64,000 nt of DNA, taken from the NCBI GenBank assembly GCA_029783825.1, contig JAREIK010000801.1, forward strand, positions 9,870,891-9,934,890. Direction: 5' to 3'. The translations under genes and the position numbers were made by a program. Source of the DNA: Sapria himalayana (Eukaryota; Streptophyta; Magnoliopsida; Malpighiales; Rafflesiaceae). The notes beneath the pieces are model-generated. The model ran no database searches and was not told where the DNA came from. It saw nothing but the letters and a program-made list of their open reading frames with translations. Shown piece by piece: positions 58,420-64,000 of the stretch. Within the stretch, counting starts at the first letter, position 1. Every line of letters starts with the position of its first letter.

Positions 58420-58650
58420 GATAATTTTTTCAAAGCTACAACGTTAGTACTATAGAAAGATTAAACTAATTAAAAGCTACATGACAAAGTGATGGTAGTT
58501 TTTCAGAGCTGCAACTTTGGTGTTATAGAAAAAAAAAACATCTTATAAGCTACATAAAAAAGTTATAATAGTTTTTAGAGGTGCGACCATTGTGTTGCAG
58601 AAAAAAAAGTATTATAGAAGCTATAGGAAAAATTCGTAGTTTTGATATAA
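58420..58650. repeat. Tandem repeat of about 72 bp, three copies
   Basis: Units begin near 58425, 58497 and 58570, each with TAGTTTTT-AGAGCTGCAAC, then an A run, then AAGCTACAT(A/G). About 70% alike by eye. Confidence 0.65.
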
Positions 58651-58699
58651 TGCCATGACTTTGAAGAAACTTGTTTTAATAATGTTGTGAATTTTTACT

Positions 58700-59780
58700 T
58701 ATAAAAGAAACACAAACCCATAGAGTCACAACCTTCAACTACTAGGTTAAAACAATAAATACCTAATTCTCAAATATTCTCCACAAAAATTTCTAATTTT
58801 CTGGCGAGATCATGACAATCTACCATTTATTCTTTCAGTTTGTTGATTCGAAAATGGAAGGGAGAAGATAAATGAATATAAATGTCATGAAAATGAGCCT
58901 TCAAAAGAAATGGAAAAGATAGAAACCTAGCATGTTGTAGAAATGCAATCTGAAGTTGTGGTGCCTATGATAACTTTTCTTTCAAAAAGTGGTTGCAGAT
59001 GGGTGAATTCTATGGTGTCCAAAAAATAGTTAATTGGAGATAGAAGATTTAGAGAATTCATTCCTTCCTTTAGAAATATTATTAGATAGTGAAATTATAT
59101 ATTATATTGTATGCATAAAGATTGAAAAATATCTCAATTATGAAGTTCTATGCAAATTCAAAGGATGAGTAGGAGAAAACATACTATGTCAAAGGAATTT
59201 ACGTTTGCTTTGATGGGGGAATCATTATCAAGCTCTTTGATTCTAGAGTGCTACAGATAACATGGATATTAAATCCCTCAATATGCATCCAAATTTTCTA
59301 CCTATCACTACATTATTGATGAATAGAAAGGGCACATGAAAGGTGATGAATAGAAAGAGCACATATGGATATTTGAAGAGGAGAGAACTCATGAAAGTGC
59401 ATAAAGTTTGTATGTATTTTATATGCTCATTTTTATTAATGACTTTATATTTCTATGATTACATAAGAGAGAGTAATTTTGCTATATGTTATCTTTATTG
59501 GTGCCATTTTGATGTGAAAAAGATTTTAGAGAAATTAATTCTTAAGTTCCTCGATAGTAAATTTTCTTACCAATTAATTTACCCTTTTCTTATTACTTTT
59601 TTGTGTCTGGCCGAGTAAGTTTCTATGGGTGAATAAGTTGAATCAATATGTCTAACAGTGTCTCCCATAACATTGTCAAGCATAAAAAATAGTGCAATTA
59701 TAATAAACGGCTTGAATTGTTAGGCAATTTCATTTAACCAATATCGATACTCAGCTAAAAATGAAAGATGATATTCCCTT
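58700..59780. other. No gene seen
   Basis: The open reading at 59343-59618 has no recognisable domain. Nothing else stands out. Confidence 0.45.
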
Positions 59781-59789
59781 TGGATATTT

Positions 59790-60450
59790 ATAAGTTTTGA
59801 TAATTTCAAACACTATATGTGAATTTTACTCCGTCATATCAAATAAGTAAAGCAAAAGTTCTCAAAGAATTCAAAAGATATTAATTAAATGAAATTGTTA
59901 ATAATCTAATTTATAAATGAGTATTTATAATCCTGACATGAGAAGATTAATAAGTATTAAATAACAAAGGACTCAAATTATATTCTTAATAAGTTAGATA
60001 GAGCAATTATAATTATATAATAAAATGAATTATAATTAATATAAATTAAATCTTTTAATTTATATTCGAAGCTTGATATCTTATTTGTGCTTGAGATCCC
60101 TTCTGTAGCCTAAATAAGTGTCATAAGTAACAACATCATAAACAATAATAATAAATCATATATATATAAATAATCAATTTAAATGATTTTATAAAAAATA
60201 TATAAATAAAATGAATAAACTTCCTTTTGCATGATTGATGAAGATCACATCAATTTAAGTGATGTGATAAATGATGTTAGACTATGTGGAATAAATAGAG
60301 AGCCATATCTTTTCTATTTGAGAGTTTTTGGAAAATGAGATATGGGAGAAGACAAAAGCTTTGGGTTACATATCGATCTCAAATAAGAAATTCTGAAAAC
60401 ATGAGTTAAGGCATGTATTCGAATCCATTCTCATAGCATTGCTAAGTTTA
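59790..60450 (+). mobile_element. LTR fragment of the Copia C2 family
   Basis: Parallel to 44354-45000: TTATAAGTTTTGATAATTTC, GTATTTATAATCCTGACATG and AAATAACAAAGGACTCAAATTAT match the solo LTR with many substitutions. The left part of the LTR is missing. Confidence 0.68.
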
Positions 60451-60599
60451 CTGTTGAAATCACAAATGTGTAAACACGTAAACAAAATCACAGTGATATT
60501 GGAGTAAAAGTTCCAACACGTACAAATACAATCACTAAAATTATACTTATTTTTTTTGTCTATCTATCCTATTTACCTATTCTATATTATCTCTCAAAC

Positions 60600-60785
60600 A
60601 CTCATATATGAGCCTTGGGGCTCCAGGGTTGGAACAAGTAATACTCTTGTACAAACAGTATGATTAAAATGATTTACAAATATGACTTGGGAAAGTGTAT
60701 TTGGCATCTTTGGGGATATCTCATGTTCTAAAGGTTGAACGATCTTACAATTTTGTCAATCAAACAACCATGTTGTTGGTCACTA
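60600..60785 (+). mobile_element. SINE-like family B, copy 3
   Basis: GGAAAGTGTATTTGGCATC, TTCTAAAGGTTGAACGATC and TTGTCAATCAAACAACCATG match copies 1 and 2. The box A part is degraded. Confidence 0.55.
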
Positions 60786-61357
60786 AAAAATTAATTATTT
60801 ATGCTAATTAATTTCTTTTTTATAAGAATAATTTTGTATGAGATAAAATTTGGATAATATCTATGAAAAATTACTAATAAAAGGTGAGTTAAAGTGTTTA
60901 ATTACCTAGAAAGGTAATAATAGAAGATAATTTCTCTAAAGGATAGATAAAATTATGTTAATTACTCTAAGTAATAATTTATTGAAAAAATGTGAAAAAT
61001 ACACTTTATCATAATCACACACACACACGCACACAATTTTTTTCTATTTCAACTTGTACTTCTCTTACTGCCACAATGTTTTCTACCAAGCTATCCATTT
61101 GAATTTATGGTACCTTGATTTCCTTTCTATATTTCTTGTATATAATTATTTTATAAAAATTCCATGTCAAGAGCACGCGGACAATAGAAATGGCAACTTA
61201 GCAATATTGTTGTAGTGATTCTCAAGAAAGTCATTTTGTAACACTTGTAACATGGTAAGTCAAGTCTTAGCATGTTTCTCTCTTGCGACCCAATTCCTCA
61301 ATTTACTTCAAACCCATATCATAGTACAGATAACCAATCACTCCATTTATAATATAT

Positions 61358-61720
61358 CATTACTAAAAAACCCGATTTTGTAATGAAAATTTTGCAACTG
61401 ACCTGCCTATTACAAAATAGTATTAGTTTTGCAATGAATTGATAGTGAAAATGTGCTAAGTAAATTACAATCGAATTGCAATTAAATACATTGAACTTGT
61501 TATGAAAATTCGCAACGAATTCATTTCATTGCAAAACATAACGAAAACACCATCTTTAGAAATTACAACGGATATGGCCATTACAAAATTATAACGGAAT
61601 CACTCCATTACAAATTTATAATAAATTGACAACAAAATTAGAGTTATTGTAATTCTACCACCAATTAACAATAAATTTGCAACAAATTTATAAGTGTGTA
61701 GGCATTAATCAAAGATAATT
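61358..61720. mobile_element. Possible CACTA-related end
   Basis: CATTACTAAAAAACCC resembles CACTACTAAAAAA-type termini, and is followed by many ATTACAAA(A/T), GCAACGAATT and AACGGA words, as in a subterminal repeat zone. No second end was found. Confidence 0.35.
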
Positions 61721-64000
61721 TAATATGCAATTTATAATTGAAGGTAAATTATTAAATATCAACATTCTCAAATGTATTTAGAGAGGAATTTAATGTTCAT
61801 TATTTCCTTATGCCAAGAACTTAATATTCAGATAATTTATCTCTTTCAAACATTGTTCAAAGTCATGATACTTATAAATCACTGATTGGAAAGGTTCTAA
61901 TTTATATCATACTCGATATCTTAATTTCAATGATTTTGATCAGTACTAAATGAGATAAAAAATAGACATTAATGATTTTTTTTCAGATTTTTAAAAAGTA
62001 ATAAAAATTATCAAAAAAAAAAATCAAAATATGGGGTTGATATATTTGATTCCTTAAGTAAAAATGGGTGATATTTGCTCAATATTTTTTTCTATTGATT
62101 TTAATTCTTTAATAAGTGGTGTTCAAAATAGATTTTTGTTTGTCTTGATTTTGCCATGATTTCATTATTGTGTTGTGGCATTTGGTTTTCTTCATTTTAT
62201 TGCAGTGTTTGGTTTGTGTCATCATTGAGTCTTTTTCTTTGTGTGGCCGATCCTAAAAAAGCCCTAGCTTGAAAACCCTTACTCAATGAGTCCTAATTCA
62301 TTATTATATATTTTCATTTTTCCTATTTTGTATTCATGTCTAGATAAGATTCAATTGATCACATTGGTTGACTCAAAAAGTACTCTATAAGGATCGGCTA
62401 TGGTTTGTTCTTTTGGTTTAAGTATTTTTAAGTTCTTTAATTTTTAATCATCTATTCTCTACTTGATTGATGAGAAAATGAAGGAAATGGTTGTTAATCA
62501 TGTATTCTCTACAAGGATGGAGAATTTTGAGGTTTGGGTCATTTGAGATCGTCGATGGAGGGATACAAGGAATAGGGTCGCATCTTTTTCATAAGATTAT
62601 TATAGCCTATGTGAATTATTTTTACTCGTATGATTCCCACTAATTAAACTTGATAAAAACTTACGTTGATTGTACGAAAATGTCATTTACGAAATTAAAA
62701 ATGCAAATACTTACAAAACATTTCAATCCTTAGTCTTTATTATAGTTACGGCCAAAAATAAGAGGGGGAATATACAAATTAACAATAAAGAGTAGTTGAC
62801 AAAGTTGTCAAAAAGATATATGATTATCAATGAATTTTGAGTAGGGACGAATTATTATATCAATAGTGAGATACATAGTGGACAACTTCGAAGGAACCAC
62901 CATTAGGACAGGCTCAATGATGATAATCATCTTGTATATTATTAGGGCAAGAAGTTATTGCATAATATTATAACTTTTATTCTATATTCTAATATAATAA
63001 TAGTCGAACAATTTAAATATTATCTAAAAATTAGATAATAAAGATATTGATATAAGATTATCTAATAATCTAAATATTTATTTTACTGAAAATGAGTTGT
63101 CTTACTATTAAATAATTAAACTGTCGATATAATCCCAATGAGATCGATATCTAGATAAGAATCTTCTTTCCTACTTATACAACATATGATAGAAAGTAAC
63201 GCATACAATTATCACTACCTTATTACTTACCTTCAATCACATATGTCTCATGGTATATTTCTCATCATCAACCCTAATGATATGTAATTCTCACACCAAG
63301 GACAAAACTCTTTAAAAAATAATTTATAAAATACACACATCAATTAAAGGTTTCTTCTAAGTCATACAAAATAGATTGACTACTAAGTCATAAGTCAACG
63401 TCAAGTTTTTATACATAGATTTATATAGTATATCATGATCAAAAAAATTATAACCTTCCTATAATTATGCATGAGTGTACTTTATGGCTTATATGTCACT
63501 GTCCATTATGATAACACCCACAAACTTACTAATAGTTAAACTCAAATTTCAATTTAACAAAAATACAATATCCATTAATATTCAAACTACAATAAAATCC
63601 AAATATCAAAATAATTAATTAAGCATCTATTGCACATAATTAAATATAATCATAAATCTTAATTTAGCTTGATATTTTGGAGGAATTCACATAAGATAAT
63701 TGGAGAAATATCTTGTGGAATTTCAATTTCCTAGTGATAACCCTCAAGAATATTTAGAAATCAACACTAAGTCCACACTATGTCATCCCTTAGGGTTTAT
63801 AATTGTGTCTTGCATCATCCATTTGCTCATAGATCTCCAAAAGGATTAGTAATTCAGCTCGCAGAACCCTATTTAGTATTTTTCTCCTTTGACTTAGAAT
63901 CCTCTTTCAAAATTCATAATATTTCCTTTTATACTTGAGCAGTTGATTCTGAATTTTAAGGTGGATTTCATGAATTTTTGGAAGGAGCCTTAGTATTGAG
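61721..64000. other. No feature seen to the right edge
   Basis: AT-rich sequence; no coding, structural or repeat signal could be supported on either strand. Confidence 0.5.

Overview
This window is a very AT-rich stretch of a plant nuclear genome, almost certainly a flowering plant. The evidence is a split plant-type SHPRH gene, plant Copia and Gypsy retrotransposons primed by initiator-tRNA-Met-type primer sites, plant hAT, CACTA and Mutator-like DNA transposons, a plant LINE with a zf-RVT tail and several tRNA-derived SINE families. Nothing in it is bacterial or organellar. The species cannot be told from the sequence.

Only one host gene is convincing: the 5' part of an SHPRH-type SNF2 helicase/PHD/E3 ubiquitin ligase on the minus strand. 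Exon 1 (24896-25716) carries the start codon. The next three exons lie at 6878-7084, 6731-6792 and 6028-6488. Splice phases match across all junctions, so the first intron is about 17.8 kb and is filled with transposons. One extra base near 6121 breaks the frame in the last visible exon. The rest of the gene would lie beyond the left edge, behind a further intron of at least 6 kb that is also full of transposons.

Layout. 1-2760: truncated Copia element on the minus strand whose leader, between primer site and gag, holds an antisense fragment of a CIP111-like AAA ATPase. 2761-5032: left-truncated hAT copy. 6028-7084: SHPRH exons. 7085-24895: the giant intron, with small hAT derivatives, Copia relics, a 3.8-kb hAT (13227-17062) and a Gypsy relic split by a 3.6-kb hAT (19570-23197). 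24896-25716: SHPRH exon 1. 26404-29268: Mutator-like element holding a 16-copy, 23-bp minisatellite inside a large inverted repeat. 30088-40110: Copia element with both LTRs recognisable, interrupted by a LINE at 34477-36227. 40866-42020: cluster of SINE copies. 43262-49860: solo LTR broken by a hAT MITE and by a 4.7-kb CACTA element. 49835-50530: two SINE-like repeats. 51036-55004: third Copia element with an intact-looking 5' LTR and primer site but a deleted RT core. 55720-64000: CACTA ends, a MITE with perfect 8-bp target duplication, tandem repeats, another LTR fragment, then sequence in which nothing is recognised.

The mobile elements do not work together as a system. They record successive nested insertions, several of which can be ordered from target-site duplications. 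All assignments come from reading the sequence and conceptual translation; no database search was possible.
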